Shown here piece by piece: positions 6,010-6,563 of a DNA stretch of 6,563 bases; within the stretch, counting starts at the first letter, position 1; the number at the start of each line of letters is the position of its first letter. The notes beneath the pieces were generated by a model. The model ran no database searches, was not told where the DNA came from, and worked only from the letters and a program-made list of their open reading frames with translations. This stretch comes from Wenzhouxiangella sp. (lineage in GTDB: Bacteria; Pseudomonadota; Gammaproteobacteria; Xanthomonadales; Wenzhouxiangellaceae): positions 1 through 6,563 of the forward strand of contig SLJA01000086.1 in assembly GCA_007135355.1 (NCBI GenBank), read 5' to 3'. The translations under genes were made by a program, and so were the position numbers.

Positions 6010-6027
6010 TTCCAGCAACATTAGAAC
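5998..6027 (+). promoter_or_regulatory. Putative tspO promoter with inverted repeat in the spacer
   Basis: TTGACC (5998-6003) matches the -35 consensus at five of six bases, and TAGAAC (6022-6027) matches the -10 at four of six, with 18 bases between. The spacer holds a perfect inverted repeat TGTTG (6004-6008), seven bases, CAACA (6016-6020), placed where a bound repressor would block polymerase. Transcription would begin near 6034, leaving about 50 bases before the ATG chosen for tspO. Confidence 0.4.
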
Positions 6028-6084
6028 AGGCCCATGCAAAAGATTGGTCCATACTGCAGGCTGGAACCTACCAGAATCGATCGC

Positions 6085-6561
6085 ATGCACAACCCACCCA
6101 GTCGACTAATCACTGCTCTGGGCTTGCTCGGGTTTCTGATCTTGAGCTTCGGCGCATCGACCCCCGGCATTTTGTTTGGTCCAGGCGAGTGGTACGACAG
6201 CTTGAATCGGCCCTTTTTTACGCCGCCCAACTGGCTATTCGGGCCAGCCTGGACGGTGCTTTATGTCTTCATGGCCGTGGCCGCCACCCTGGTCTGGCGG
6301 CGCGTCGGGCTGCGCTCTCGCGCCATGGCCTGGTGGTTTATCCAGCTGGTGCTCAACACCCTGTGGACCTTGATCTTTTTTGGCCTCCAGGCGCCGGGGC
6401 TAGCGCTGATCGAGATCACCCTGATGTGGGGCGCCATCCTGATCTGCATGCTGCATTTCCGGCCGGTTTCCCCCTTGGCCTTCTGGCTGATGGTGCCCTA
6501 CCTTGCCTGGGTGACTTTTGCCTGGGCGCTGAACGCCGGATTCTGGTGGCTCAATTATTAA
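6085..6561 (+). CDS. tspO: TspO/MBR family (tryptophan-rich sensory) membrane protein
   Basis: 158 residues with five predicted membrane helices (about 9-29, 51-71, 80-100, 103-123, 130-154), the normal size and topology for TspO. Diagnostic motifs are GEWY (34-37), PFFTPPNWLFGPAWTVLY (43-60), the helix-3 signature QLVLNTLWTLIFFG (87-100), Glu110 in helix 4, and PYLAWVTFAWALN (138-150) in helix 5; tryptophans are numerous. Bacterial TspO proteins bind and in some cases degrade porphyrins and take part in stress or oxygen-dependent responses; the physiological role varies. The start at 6085 gives the usual family N-terminus; an in-frame ATG at 6034 would add 17 atypical residues, and neither has a strong ribosome site. 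The gene is complete, ending two bases before the window edge, and appears to be transcribed alone from a promoter near 5998. I see no functional link to the exported-protein cluster. Confidence 0.92.
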   Translation: MHNPPSRLITALGLLGFLILSFGASTPGILFGPGEWYDSLNRPFFTPPNWLFGPAWTVLYVFMAVAATLVWRRVGLRSRAMAWWFIQLVLNTLWTLIFFGLQAPGLALIEITLMWGAILICMLHFRPVSPLAFWLMVPYLAWVTFAWALNAGFWWLNY

Positions 6562-6563
6562 CC

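Noticed and set aside
4990..6090. Long minus-strand open frame (366 codons) opposite the rhodanese-like gene
   Set aside because: It is Leu/Arg-rich antisense of Gln codons (CAG read as CTG), spans the promoter of tspO, and has no domain pattern; the plus-strand gene has a signal peptide, ribosome site and rhodanese motifs.

Overview
The window looks like an accessory chromosomal segment of a GC-rich gammaproteobacterium. The visible reasons are the GC-rich codon use of most genes, tRNA-type sequence with an encoded CCA end, Rhs repeats, and Sec/lipoprotein signals of Gram-negative type. The genus cannot be named from the sequence; Xanthomonadales or Chromatiales relatives are a guess.

Left part (1-1741): a polymorphic-toxin scrap yard. 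The window opens inside the 3' end of a toxin gene whose last ~120 codons match the colicin D-type anticodon nuclease domain. It overlaps by ATGA with a colicin D-type immunity gene. Directly after the immunity stop codon, and in the same frame, begins a headless Rhs core fragment with many YD repeats. That fragment breaks off near 1625. After 25 unexplained bases comes the 3' two-thirds of a tRNA-Val(CAC) gene with its own intrinsic terminator but no 5' half, the classic footprint of integration or recombination at a tRNA gene. Toxin and immunity are near 48-55% GC in the stretches I counted, against about 67-72% for the Rhs piece, so the two were probably assembled from different sources.

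Middle left (1742-2144): no intact gene; it holds a short transposase relic that looks like an internally deleted IS481-type DDE protein.

Middle and right (2145-5790): a cluster of four exported proteins. Three lie on the minus strand: a 417-residue lipoprotein (3601-4854), a small exported protein with propeller-like repeats (2960-3526) and a secreted Gln/Gly/Trp-rich protein (2145-2819). Diverging from the lipoprotein across a 171-base region with inverted repeats is a secreted rhodanese-like protein (5026-5790) with its own Gln/Trp-rich repeat linker and a C-x4-C-W active-site loop. The two outer genes share the same unusual build (signal peptide, Gln/Trp-rich linker, compact C-terminal domain), so the four probably work together in the periplasm or cell envelope. 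I know of no named system with this composition.

Right end (5791-6563): a decayed stretch without a convincing gene, then tspO, a five-helix TspO/MBR membrane protein, behind a plausible sigma70 promoter whose spacer carries an inverted repeat.
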